DNA of 64,000 bases, taken from contig CAMAQF010000004.1 in the NCBI GenBank assembly GCA_945860265.1, positions 25,635-89,634 of the forward strand, given 5' to 3'. This DNA is from Emticicia agri (lineage in GTDB: Bacteria; Bacteroidota; Bacteroidia; Cytophagales; Spirosomataceae). Under the pieces are notes generated by a model. That model saw nothing but the letters and a program-made list of their open reading frames with translations, made no database searches and was not told where the DNA came from. A program made the translations under genes and the position numbers. Positions 1-8,584 of this stretch are shown here, piece after piece; the first letter of the stretch is position 1; the number at the start of each line of letters is the position of its first letter.

Positions 1-857
1 ATTTTGGCATTTGAGGTATCGCCTGAATGAACCAATACTCTATACTTTAATTTTACAGTTTGTCCTTTTTTTAATACAGTTTCCTTATCATTTTGTGGCC
101 AATACATTGGTGTAGGCGAGAAAAAGCCATAATCACGCGTAAACCAAGGTGCAGGATACCATTCGTTTGATGGGTGTTGCATAATAGCCATTCCTTCTTG
201 TTTATCTCCACGTTTGCCATAAAAATCAATCCAAGCAGCTTTTTTTCCAAATGTTTCTTTTTCTCCTTTTTCACCATTTGAATTAATCATTGTGCCACCG
301 TTTATTACTGCCAAATCAGCGTCCATTCTTCCACTAAAAAGTGAGTGATTGGTTTTTTCAATAATTACGTCCATTAGCATTTCGAGTGTTACATCGAAAT
401 CTATTTGGTATATGTCGTTTGAAGGTGCCGTAATTGTAATTTTACGAGTATCTTTGATCGGAGCACTGGCATTTGGTCTTCGCCAAATACATTCATTTTC
501 AATAATTACCTTGTCGTTTCCAGACTCTATTATATCAGCCCTTATCGATATAATTTGACCCCTTTCGAGTCCTTCTTGCCAATAATTGCCCCCATTTACC
601 CTATCACATCCGAAAAACAATGAACTGTGGTGCGGATAATTTGCATTTCGCATTGATGTTACGCTGGCATTCGATGGGCCATTGACTGGAAAGAAAAATG
701 GATATTTTTCGTCTTCTGATAAAATATAGCTCGTAAATAAATTTTTATTGATTATAATATCAATTTTCGAATTAAATTTTTGTGCTATAATTTTAGTTTG
801 AGCAAATGTATTTGACAAACTAATAATTACTAATAATATTGAAATATTTTTTTTCAT
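1..857 (-). CDS. PmoA-like (DUF6807) secreted protein, 3' end cut by window
   Basis: This is a leftward gene that starts at the ATG complementary to 855-857 and runs off the left edge, so about 285 N-terminal residues are visible. It opens with a Sec signal peptide (MKKNISILLVIISLSNTFAQ). The body has the character of the PmoA/DUF6807 family: a conserved GPSNASVTSMRNANYPHH stretch, an HHSSLFFGCDRVNG motif, and later WIDFYGKRGDKQEG and HPSNEWYPAPWF. Members are common in Bacteroidota sugar clusters and have no settled enzymatic role; the name does not imply methane oxidation. It lies 76 bp downstream of the oxidoreductase at 934-2274 on the same strand, so the two probably share a transcript. 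The family call rests on recalled motifs only. Confidence 0.75.
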   Translation of the reverse strand, partial: MKKNISILLVIISLSNTFAQTKIIAQKFNSKIDIIINKNLFTSYILSEDEKYPFFFPVNGPSNASVTSMRNANYPHHSSLFFGCDRVNGGNYWQEGLERGQIISIRADIIESGNDKVIIENECIWRRPNASAPIKDTRKITITAPSNDIYQIDFDVTLEMLMDVIIEKTNHSLFSGRMDADLAVINGGTMINSNGEKGEKETFGKKAAWIDFYGKRGDKQEGMAIMQHPSNEWYPAPWFTRDYGFFSPTPMYWPQNDKETVLKKGQTVKLKYRVLVHSGDTSNAK

Positions 858-933
858 ATCATGTTATTTTTGAATAAATAGATGCTTTGTAAATACAAGG
901 ATTGTGTTGTATTTATATTTATTAAAATGATTT

Positions 934-2274
934 TTATTTTTTCTTAGCCAATTCTAATGACTTTGTAGTTGTATAATATTTAACTAACATATTTGGCACC
1001 TCCCACTCAGGCATTTTATTTTTAGATTTATAATCCAAGAATCTTTCCATTACCTCTCCAAAATGTGCTTCATGCCCTGTGCGATATGTGTCTGGAATTT
1101 CGACCAACCATTCATTTCCGTGTTTTTTTAAATTGACTCCTGCATATTTGCTTTTTATTGCTTCAAATGCTTGTAGAAGTTCATTTTCGTTTAAATTAGT
1201 TGATTTTATATAAAGTTGAGGAATAAACTTTTCTTCTTTTCCTTGTCTAATTTCTAAATTTGCTTTCGTTCCCCTGATTACCGAATAATGTGTATCTCCT
1301 CCTTCAGTTGCACTATAATTCCACAAGGCACGAAGTTTTGTATGTACCCCTCGCAAGCTGTAATTAATTTCACCGTTGGCATATACATTTATTGTCGAAT
1401 CATTTTTCAAATCTTTTTTCAAAAAGTCTGGAAAAGTTTTTGCTCCCGTAATCAAAGAAAATTGACTCAATGTCATTGGCGTTGGCCAACGAGTAGCAGA
1501 ATTGAATTTGATATCATTATTAGATAGTATTACATTCGGAAAAATTGTCCATTGAGCTAAATCGACTAAATGTACCATTACATCAGCAATTCCTTCGCCT
1601 TGTTGATTTACATCCATAAACCATGTTGGTCTTTTTAGCGGGCTTCCAGAAACATATTTATAAAAAAAATGAACGCTTTCTGTAAAAATAGCTGGATTTT
1701 CTGCTGTTCCTTTCTCAAGTTGCCCAAAAATAGCTGGTATTTGTATTAGTTCTTTTTGTATAATAGTTGTGATTTCAGACCTTTCTGTCATGATATCGTA
1801 AAGCAATACATTGTTTTTCTTGGCAACTTCAAATGCTTTTTGAAGCTGTGTATAGCCTTTACTATCAATACACATAGGCTTATCTCCTAAAATATTGATT
1901 CCAGCTTGAGCTGCTTTTAAAATGTATTCAGTTTTCTTTTGATTGTTTCCTGCAATAACCAACAAATTGCCTTTTTTCTCGGAAATCATTTTTTCAAAAT
2001 AGTCATTTCCCTCATAAACATTTTCTTTCCATTTTGTTGGGTTCTTCGCACGCGAATTGTAGCTTTCAATTCTTTTTAAATGGTCTTGCAAATCCTGTCC
2101 AGCGGGAGCATATACATTAACGACCGATGAAACATTATTATATGTTTTATTCTGAACCAAAGCCGCATGAAAATGACCTGGATCAAGCGTAATAAACTGA
2201 ATTGGTTCATTTTGAGCAAACATTTGATGAACTCCGAGAAGCATTAAGGTTGAAAGAGTGATTTTTTTTAACAT
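934..2274 (-). CDS. Secreted Gfo/Idh/MocA-type oxidoreductase (putative oxidoreductase C-terminal family)
   Basis: A 446-residue protein with a signal peptide (residues 1-20, ending MFA|QNE). A Rossmann-like N-terminal half follows, opening with LDPGHFHAAL near residue 30 and carrying GDKPMCID at 130-137, which resembles the EKP segment of the Gfo/Idh/MocA fold. The C-terminal half matches in character the 'putative oxidoreductase C-terminal' domain found with this Bacteroidota subgroup. Gfo/Idh/MocA enzymes use tightly bound or free NAD(P) to oxidise or reduce sugars and derivatives. The export signal implies a periplasmic enzyme with bound cofactor. It is probably the first gene of a leftward operon with the PmoA-like gene. 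Its 575-bp upstream region, shared with the LacI-type regulator, holds two inverted repeats. Substrate is unknown. Confidence 0.8.
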   Translation of the reverse strand: MLKKITLSTLMLLGVHQMFAQNEPIQFITLDPGHFHAALVQNKTYNNVSSVVNVYAPAGQDLQDHLKRIESYNSRAKNPTKWKENVYEGNDYFEKMISEKKGNLLVIAGNNQKKTEYILKAAQAGINILGDKPMCIDSKGYTQLQKAFEVAKKNNVLLYDIMTERSEITTIIQKELIQIPAIFGQLEKGTAENPAIFTESVHFFYKYVSGSPLKRPTWFMDVNQQGEGIADVMVHLVDLAQWTIFPNVILSNNDIKFNSATRWPTPMTLSQFSLITGAKTFPDFLKKDLKNDSTINVYANGEINYSLRGVHTKLRALWNYSATEGGDTHYSVIRGTKANLEIRQGKEEKFIPQLYIKSTNLNENELLQAFEAIKSKYAGVNLKKHGNEWLVEIPDTYRTGHEAHFGEVMERFLDYKSKNKMPEWEVPNMLVKYYTTTKSLELAKKK

Positions 2275-2425
2275 GTTTTATTAATTTTTGAAAAACAATT
2301 TCTGAAAATAATTTTATACTTTATTGAATAATTTTGATTAAGGTAAAATTTGTACCATTAATCAGTAATTTTTCATCGGTTAATTTTTAACTACAATCTT
2401 CGGCTCAAAAAAGTTAAATAGTAGT

Positions 2426-2452
2426 TGTCATTTGCAATAAATATAAATGACA
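2426..2452. promoter_or_regulatory. Inverted repeat upstream of the oxidoreductase operon
   Basis: Perfect 8-bp arms TGTCATTT (2426-2433) and AAATGACA (2445-2452) are separated by 11 nt, about 150 bp upstream of the leftward start at 2274. A second outer pair, GTAGT (2421-2425) and ACTAC (2459-2463), extends it asymmetrically. The spacing suits a dimeric regulator. Function is inferred from symmetry and position only. Confidence 0.35.
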
Positions 2453-2687
2453 TTCTAAACTACATTATCTCTCTTGCACGTAATTTATTGAAAATGAATT
2501 AAAGTGAAGGGGTTGCCGTTTTTTCAATCTTTGAAAAGTACAATTTGACTTGTATTTGATAAACCAACTCATTTTTACGCATTGTTTACAACTATTTCCT
2601 TTAATTCGTTTTTTGTATAATATTATCCTTAAATTTAGGATTAAAAAAAGAATATTCTTCCTATTTTTAAGTTTGTATAGCTGTAAA

Positions 2688-2721
2688 CTATCGGTTACGT
2701 TTTCGGAAACGTTTGCGATAG
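2688..2721. promoter_or_regulatory. Compound 34-bp palindrome, candidate LacI-family operator
   Basis: Outer arms CTATCG (2688-2693) and CGATAG (2716-2721) share one dyad centre (2704.5) with inner arms CGTTT (2698-2702) and AAACG (2707-2711). The centre is a CG step, as in most LacI-family operators. A second overlapping dyad, AAACGTTT (2707-2714), followed by GCG resembles a PurR/CcpA-type half-site arrangement. The site lies 129 bp upstream of the LacI-type gene and in the intergenic region shared with the leftward oxidoreductase, so control of both directions is plausible. The rest of the 2275-2849 gap is AT-rich with no convincing gene. Confidence 0.55.
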
Positions 2722-2849
2722 TCAATTTAGTGATACATTTTTCAAAATATAAAATCTGTAAATTTATTCTTTGAGTGTTTAGAAAAATAAAAATACATGC
2801 GTTTAATTAGGAATAATAATTGGGTTTTATTAGAAAAATATAAATTATT

Positions 2850-4010
2850 ATGATAGCTTGTTCGAAATGTGGTAAAGTTGAAACTATCGTAAAGTCGGGT
2901 TTTGTAAGAGGTAAACAAAGACTTTATTGTAAAGACTGTGAATTGTATTTTTCGGTAACTCCGCCAAATGTTAATTCCAGTAAAAAACATCATCAAACCA
3001 CGATTGTAGATATTGCTAAAACTTTAGGTATTTCGCCATCAACTGTTTCTAGGGCTTTGAATAATAGTCTAGAAATTAATGAAAATACAAGAAATGAGGT
3101 AATTAGAGTTGCGAATGAACTTGATTATCGCCCAAATTTACTTGCTCAAAGCTTGCACCGGGGTGAAACTCACACTATTGGGGTTGTGATTCCTGATATA
3201 CAACGGCCTTTTTTTGCTGGGGTTGTGGCTGGAATTCAGAAAGTAGCATCAGAAGCTGGTTATAGAGTAATGATTTGTCAGTCGAATGAATCGCACAATA
3301 CCGAAACGCTCAATGTTCAAGCACTTATGGCAAGCAGAGTTGATGGACTTTTGATTAGCCACACCAAGGAAACCAATTCGTTTGAACATATAAAATTACA
3401 ATTGCGAAAAGGTATACCAATTGTGCATTTTGATAGGGTGTGTGATGAACTCCAAACCGCTAAGGTAATTCTAGAAGATTTTGAGGGAAGTTTTGCTTTA
3501 GTTGAACATCTAATAAAACAAGGTTGTAGGCGTATTGCTGCTTGTGCTGGACCCGAAGATTTATTGATAAGTCATAAAAGATTGAATGGATATAAAGCTG
3601 CATTACAAAAATACGGTTTGCCTATTGAAGCTGATATTATTTTTCATAGTAGTTTTAAGCAAGAAGACTCAATCAATGCCTTGAATAATTGGTTGGATTT
3701 AAGCAAACGTCCCGACGGCATTTTTACTGTTCACTATGCCAATGCCATTGAAATGATTATGTCTTTAAAGCAAAAAGGTATAAAAATTCCGGATGAAATT
3801 GCTTTGGCGGCTTTTGGCGATGATTTGGTAGCTTCAATGATTGAACCATCGCTGACTGTATATAATCAGTTTCCGTTTACGGTTGGACAAGAAGCGGCCG
3901 CAATCTTGATTGACAATATAATTAATAAAGAAACATTTATGCCGTTTACGAAAGTCATTAAAGGTGAATTAATCGTTCGACAGTCGTCGAAGAAAAACCT
4001 GATTAATTAA
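2850..4010 (+). CDS. LacI-family transcriptional regulator with N-terminal IS1-type zinc ribbon
   Basis: A 386-residue regulator. Residues 1-35 form a four-cysteine ribbon (C4, C7, C27, C30, with RGKQRLYCKDC) of the kind found in IS1 InsA/transposase N-termini, not in classical LacI proteins. A standard LacI helix-turn-helix follows at about 50-75 (IVDIAKTLGISPSTVSRAL), then the hinge helix region (YRPNLLAQSL) and a periplasmic-binding-protein-like sensor domain from about residue 105 (TIGVVIPDIQRPFFAGVVAG) to the C-terminus. It probably binds DNA as a dimer and responds to a sugar or sugar phosphate. The palindrome at 2688-2721 is the obvious operator candidate. It heads the rightward carbohydrate genes. 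The LacI assignment is firm; the zinc-binding role is inferred. Confidence 0.92.
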   Translation: MIACSKCGKVETIVKSGFVRGKQRLYCKDCELYFSVTPPNVNSSKKHHQTTIVDIAKTLGISPSTVSRALNNSLEINENTRNEVIRVANELDYRPNLLAQSLHRGETHTIGVVIPDIQRPFFAGVVAGIQKVASEAGYRVMICQSNESHNTETLNVQALMASRVDGLLISHTKETNSFEHIKLQLRKGIPIVHFDRVCDELQTAKVILEDFEGSFALVEHLIKQGCRRIAACAGPEDLLISHKRLNGYKAALQKYGLPIEADIIFHSSFKQEDSINALNNWLDLSKRPDGIFTVHYANAIEMIMSLKQKGIKIPDEIALAAFGDDLVASMIEPSLTVYNQFPFTVGQEAAAILIDNIINKETFMPFTKVIKGELIVRQSSKKNLIN

Positions 4011-4044
4011 AATTTAAAGTTAAATAAATATTCTAAACTCTTTT

Positions 4045-5031
4045 ATGAAATACAGGAAATTAGGTAAAACAGGTTTTGAAATCTCTGAAATTAGTCTTGG
4101 CACATGGCAAGTAGGAGGCGTTTGGGGCGATGAATTTAGTCATGAAAATGCCGAAAAAATATTGAATTCAGCAGTTGATGTTGGAATTAATTTTATAGAT
4201 ACGGCTGATGTTTATGGTGATGGAGAAAGTGAAAAAGCCGTAGGTCGATTTGTAAAAAATCGTTCTGAACGCATTTATGTGGCTACTAAATGTGGTCGCC
4301 AACTCAATCCACATACAAATGAAGCATATCAACCTGCTGTTTTACGCAAATTCGTTGAAAATAGCCTCAAAAACATGGGTCTCGAAACCCTCGATTTGAT
4401 TCAGCTCCATTGCCCACCAACCGAAGTTTATTATCGCCCCGAAATTTTTGAATTGTTTGATAGACTAAAAGACGAAGGCAAAATTTTGAATCTCGGAATT
4501 AGTGTTGAAAAAGTTGAGGAAGCATTGAAAGGAATTGAATTTGATAACGTTACGACGGTTCAGATAATTTTCAATACTTTCCGCCAACGCCCTTCTGAAT
4601 TATTCTTTGAACAAGCAAAAAAGAAAGATATAGGAGTAATTGTACGTGTGCCTTTGGCAAGTGGCTTGTTGACAGGTAAATTTTCGAAGCAATCTACATT
4701 TACTGCTGGCGACCACCGAAACTTTAATAGAAATGGTGAAATGTTTGATAAAGGCGAAACTTTTTCGGGTATTGATTACGAAACAGGGCTCGCTGCCGTT
4801 GGAGAATTGAAAGAATCATTTCCAAATCAAGCTAATTTAGCTCCTATTGCATTGAAATGGATTTTGGGTTTTGATGCCGTAAGTACTATTATACCTGGTG
4901 CTTCTCGACCCGAGCAAGTATCGGCCAATGTGGCTGCCTTAGATTTTCCTGACTTGAATGCTGTGCAAATTTCTCATATTAATTCAATTTATGAAAAACA
5001 CATCAAGAATTTGGTACATCATTTATGGTAG
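4045..5031 (+). CDS. Aldo/keto reductase
   Basis: A 328-residue cytoplasmic TIM-barrel oxidoreductase. The AKR catalytic tetrad is visible: D52 and Y57 in IDTADVYGDGESE, K82 in VATKCGRQ, and H122 in LIQLHCPP. A C-terminal NADP-binding segment (IIPGASRPEQVSANV) is present. These enzymes reduce aldehydes or ketones of sugars and related compounds with NADPH, or run in reverse. It starts 34 bp after the LacI-type gene and is probably co-transcribed with it. No signal peptide. The substrate cannot be told from sequence; a keto-sugar or aldose is likely given the neighbours. Confidence 0.9.
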   Translation: MKYRKLGKTGFEISEISLGTWQVGGVWGDEFSHENAEKILNSAVDVGINFIDTADVYGDGESEKAVGRFVKNRSERIYVATKCGRQLNPHTNEAYQPAVLRKFVENSLKNMGLETLDLIQLHCPPTEVYYRPEIFELFDRLKDEGKILNLGISVEKVEEALKGIEFDNVTTVQIIFNTFRQRPSELFFEQAKKKDIGVIVRVPLASGLLTGKFSKQSTFTAGDHRNFNRNGEMFDKGETFSGIDYETGLAAVGELKESFPNQANLAPIALKWILGFDAVSTIIPGASRPEQVSANVAALDFPDLNAVQISHINSIYEKHIKNLVHHLW

Positions 5032-5094
5032 TCTATTTCGTTTCAAAAGTATTAGTCAAAATTTTGGTTCAATCTTAAGAAAATATTTCGTTTA

Positions 5095-6846
5095 ATGAAG
5101 AAATTCAGCCCTGTAATTAAAACTATTGCCTTTTTGATGGCGTATATCCCTTTGGTTTATGCTCAAAATCCGAATATACGGATTAATCAAGTTGGCTTTT
5201 ATCCTAGTGCCACAAAAATAGCTGTTTGGGTAGGCAATCAGTATGAGAACTTTTATTTGTTTGATGTCATCAGCATGGATACGGTTTTTAAGGGAAAGCT
5301 TTCAAAGCAAAGAGTAAACGCTATTTCTCAAAAAACTACCCAAATTGCAGATTTTTCAACATTTACTAAATCAGGAAAGTATTTCTTGGGTATTCCTGAA
5401 GTAGGTGTTTCTTATACCTTTGAAATTAAAACCAATGTGCATCGTGAAGCCGCAAAGGCTGCTTTAAAAGCTTTTTATTTTCAAAGAGCTTCTGCTTTTT
5501 TACCTGAAAAATATGCAGGAAAATGGCATCGAGAAGCAGGACACCCCGACAATAAAGTGTTGATTCATGCCTCAGCGGCAACGTCTCAGCGTCCCGAAGG
5601 AATGCTCATTTCTTCACCAAAAGGTTGGTATGATGCCGGAGATTACAATAAATATATTGTTAATTCTGGCATCACAATGGCAACTTTACTTTCACTTTAT
5701 GAAGATTATCCTGTCTTTTTCAAAACTTTTGAAGCCAATATTCCAGAAAGTGGCAATAAGATTCCAGATGTATTAGATGAAACGTTATGGAATTTACGTT
5801 GGATGCTTACTATGCAAGACCCAAATGATGGAGGTGTTTATCATAAGTTAACCAATCCTTCGTTTGATGGAATGCTTATGCCTGAAAAAGCCACAAAACT
5901 TCGTTATTTAATTCAAAAAAATACAATTGCAACATTAGATTTTGCCGCAGTAATGGCTCAGGCAAGTCGAATTTTTAAGGATTATAAAAAAGAGCTTCCA
6001 GGTTTAGCCGATTCTTGTTTAATTGCTTCGATTAAAGCTTGGAATTGGGCAAAAGAAAATCCTAAAGTTGTATATCGTCAGAATGAAATGAATAAAAATT
6101 TTGAGCCTGATATTGTTACTGGTGGTTATGAAGACAAAAGCGATGCAGATGAATGGATTTGGGCAGCTACCGAACTCTATATTACCACAAAAGATGATAA
6201 TTATTACACGGCGATTGAACTTTACCCCAATAAACCTTTTTCGATTCCAACTTGGAATCAAGTACAATTATTAGCTTATTATTCTCTTTTAAGAAATGAA
6301 AAAAAACTTACAGATTTAGCTAGAAATGATTTACCAAATTTAAAGAAAAGGCTTACCGATTTTGGTGATGAATTATTATTAGGTATTGATAATCAAGCTT
6401 TTAATACAGTTATGGGAAAATCTTCCAAAGATTTCATGTGGGGTAGTAGCTCTTATGCAGCAAATCAAGGTATTGCTCTTTTGCAGGTCTATAAAATAAA
6501 TGCTGATAAAAAGTATCTCGCCGCTGCATTGGGTAATTTAGACTATTTATTGGGGAGAAATGCCACAGGATATTCATTTTTAACAGGTTTTGGAAATAAA
6601 AAAGTAATGTTTCCGCATCATCGTCAGTCGGAAGCAGATGGAATTATAGAACCAATTCCCGGTTTGCTATCTGGTGGGCCAAACCCTGGTCAACAGGATA
6701 AGTGTGAAGGTTATCCAAGCAAAATTGCGGATGAGTCATTTTTGGATGTATCATGCTCATATTCAACCAACGAAATTGCAATAAACTGGAATGCACCGAT
6801 GGTCTATTTAACGGCCGCTATCGAAGCTTTGCAGAAGAGTTTTTAA
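5095..6846 (+). CDS. Glycoside hydrolase family 9 protein (endoglucanase-like)
   Basis: A 583-residue exported glycanase. The signal peptide is residues 1-23 (…LVYA|QNP). An N-terminal CelD-type Ig-like domain (NIRINQVGFYPSATKIAVW, about 26-112) is followed by an (alpha/alpha)6 GH9 barrel. The catalytic base motif DAGD is at 180-183 (GWYDAGDYNKY), and the general acid is E560 in the C-terminal TNEIAINWNAP segment. GH9 enzymes hydrolyse beta-1,4-glucans and related chains by inversion. There is no dockerin, carbohydrate-binding module or T9SS tail, so it is probably periplasmic and acts on imported oligosaccharides. It lies 63 bp after the aldo/keto reductase and 25 bp before the bicupin gene. 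Confidence 0.9.
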   Translation: MKKFSPVIKTIAFLMAYIPLVYAQNPNIRINQVGFYPSATKIAVWVGNQYENFYLFDVISMDTVFKGKLSKQRVNAISQKTTQIADFSTFTKSGKYFLGIPEVGVSYTFEIKTNVHREAAKAALKAFYFQRASAFLPEKYAGKWHREAGHPDNKVLIHASAATSQRPEGMLISSPKGWYDAGDYNKYIVNSGITMATLLSLYEDYPVFFKTFEANIPESGNKIPDVLDETLWNLRWMLTMQDPNDGGVYHKLTNPSFDGMLMPEKATKLRYLIQKNTIATLDFAAVMAQASRIFKDYKKELPGLADSCLIASIKAWNWAKENPKVVYRQNEMNKNFEPDIVTGGYEDKSDADEWIWAATELYITTKDDNYYTAIELYPNKPFSIPTWNQVQLLAYYSLLRNEKKLTDLARNDLPNLKKRLTDFGDELLLGIDNQAFNTVMGKSSKDFMWGSSSYAANQGIALLQVYKINADKKYLAAALGNLDYLLGRNATGYSFLTGFGNKKVMFPHHRQSEADGIIEPIPGLLSGGPNPGQQDKCEGYPSKIADESFLDVSCSYSTNEIAINWNAPMVYLTAAIEALQKSF

Positions 6847-6871
6847 TATTTTACTATTTAACCTAGTTTTT

Positions 6872-7669
6872 ATGAAAAATTTTGAGATTTTAATTATTGT
6901 AATGTTTTTTGTTCAAAGTGTTGTGTATTCACAAGGCAAACTTATCGAATCGAAGGTTTACAAATGGGATGATTTGGTGCTTGCAAATAGACCTCAAGGT
7001 GAAGCTCGACAAATTTTTGAAGGAACAACGCCACATTTTAAACTTTGTAAAGTTCATGCCTCAACACTTCTTCCAAAAGGACGAATGCGTCCAGAAGCAT
7101 ACAGACAAGAAAATGAAGAGTTAATTATTGTGAAAGAAGGCGAATTAACCGTAACTATTGAAGGTAAAACGAAAGTTTTGAAGGCAGGTGGAATTGCTCT
7201 TATTATGTCCGGAGATATGCGAGAAAATGTTAATATGAGCGATAATAATACCACTTATTATGTATTTCAACTAAATTCTGTTGAGCCAGTTGATATTGAA
7301 AGAGGTAAAAAAGCAGGAGGTTCTTTATTGCTAAATTGGGATGAAATTGCTTTCAAATCACACGAAAAAGGAGGTAGAAGAGATTTTTTTAATCGACCTA
7401 CAAGTATGTGTAAGCGATTTGAAATGCATGTTACCACCCTAAAAGAAGGTTTGATGAGCCATGATGCCCATCAACATAACCCAGCAGAAATTATTTTTTT
7501 AATAAATAGCCAAGAAAACGAAAAAGATAGTAAAGCACAAGAAACTATCAATGGCGTTTGGCAAGACTCAAAAGTTGGCGATATAATATTTTTACAATCA
7601 AATGATTTACACGGTATCAAAAACGTTGGCAAAGGAACTTGTACCTACTTTGCTTTTCAGTTTGACTAG
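6872..7669 (+). CDS. Secreted two-domain cupin protein
   Basis: A 265-residue protein with a signal peptide (about 1-20, ending VVYSQG) and two cupin barrels. The first carries RQENEELIIVKEGELTV and the second DAHQHNPAEIIFLI, each with His/Glu residues suited to one metal site. Bicupins of this layout include KdgF-like sugar-processing proteins and ureidoglycine aminohydrolases; the sugar context favours the former. It is separated from the GH9 gene by 25 bp and probably ends that transcript. The precise reaction is unknown. Confidence 0.75.
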   Translation: MKNFEILIIVMFFVQSVVYSQGKLIESKVYKWDDLVLANRPQGEARQIFEGTTPHFKLCKVHASTLLPKGRMRPEAYRQENEELIIVKEGELTVTIEGKTKVLKAGGIALIMSGDMRENVNMSDNNTTYYVFQLNSVEPVDIERGKKAGGSLLLNWDEIAFKSHEKGGRRDFFNRPTSMCKRFEMHVTTLKEGLMSHDAHQHNPAEIIFLINSQENEKDSKAQETINGVWQDSKVGDIIFLQSNDLHGIKNVGKGTCTYFAFQFD

Positions 7670-7968
7670 AGGATATTGATTAGGTTTTATACGAAAAAGG
7701 CACAGAGTTGCTAAGGTTCAGAGGCGACAGTCGCTCGGTGCAAATTGCTAATAATGAGGCAATTAAATATTTGAATTTTCGCAAACCATTTTTGGTTAAG
7801 TATAAAAATCAAAATGTGTACGTTTGTACGATTTTATTTTTCTTGAAATATACGTTCTAAACCCTAAGTTCGTCGCAAAAAATTACCATTTTGTCTAACA
7901 CAACTTATTTATAATCAAATCTTTAGATAGATTTAGTAATAGTTTACTTTTCAACGTGATTTATAAAA
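7670..7968 (+). promoter_or_regulatory. Intergenic region with a candidate promoter
   Basis: This 299-bp gap carries no convincing gene. TACGTTTG (7819-7826) matches the Bacteroidota -7 consensus TAnnTTTG, with TTTG at 7791-7794 about 24 nt upstream as a rather distant -33 element. It could drive the dehydrogenase genes that begin at 7969, leaving a leader of about 140 nt. A small GCGAC/GTCGC hairpin near 7725 was seen and not interpreted. Confidence 0.35.
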
Positions 7969-8481
7969 ATGAAACGAAGAACTGCACTCAAAAATGTGCT
8001 TTCTACCGCAGGATTTATTACACTCCCTGCGTGGGGAAATAGCTGGAATTCAGAAACTTTCATACAAACGACCTCAATTTTTACTCAAAATCAGGCAAAA
8101 ACTCTTGATATTTTGGTTGATGCCTTGATTCCAAGTTCAGAAATAATCGGAGCAAAAGATTTAGGTACATCGGCATTTATTGATAAAATGTTGGGCGATT
8201 GTTATGAAAAAAAAGTGCAAGAAAACTTTAAGATTAGCTTAGAAAATGCCGAAAAATTGGCAAAAGAAACTTTTTCAAAGTCGCTCGCCGATTGCGAAAA
8301 ACTACTGTTGAACGAGCTTTTATTTAAACTTTCTGCTTCGGTCGATACTCAACAAAAAGACTTTTTTTCACTTTTAAAACAACTCACTGTTTTGGCTTAT
8401 ACCACTTCTGAGTATGTAATGACAAAGCATTATAATTACGTAATGGCACCTGGTCATTATTATGGCTGTGTGAATGTTTAA
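7969..8481 (+). CDS. Gluconate 2-dehydrogenase subunit 3 family protein, Tat-exported
   Basis: A 170-residue protein with a twin-arginine-like N-terminus (MKRRTALKNVLSTAGFITLP). The mature part has the helical pattern of the gluconate 2-dehydrogenase subunit 3 family (LDILVDALIPSSEIIGAKDLG; later TTSEYVMTKHYNYVMAPGHYYG). These small subunits accompany GMC-type FAD dehydrogenases and supply the Tat signal that carries the folded flavoprotein to the periplasm. The GMC enzyme starts 103 bp downstream and lacks a signal of its own, which fits that partnership. No cytochrome c subunit is encoded next to it. Confidence 0.85.
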   Translation: MKRRTALKNVLSTAGFITLPAWGNSWNSETFIQTTSIFTQNQAKTLDILVDALIPSSEIIGAKDLGTSAFIDKMLGDCYEKKVQENFKISLENAEKLAKETFSKSLADCEKLLLNELLFKLSASVDTQQKDFFSLLKQLTVLAYTTSEYVMTKHYNYVMAPGHYYGCVNV

Positions 8482-8584
8482 GTTTTTGGCTATAAGTTGT
8501 TTGCCATTAGTTTTTTAGGGATTAAAAAAGTATGTATTTTCAATGCTAAAAGACTAATTCTTTTAGTTAAAAGCAATTAAAAGT

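Noticed and set aside
1..857. Methane monooxygenase subunit (PmoA name)
   Set aside because: The family label is historical; the protein is a secreted Bacteroidota family in a sugar cluster with no other methane-oxidation genes.
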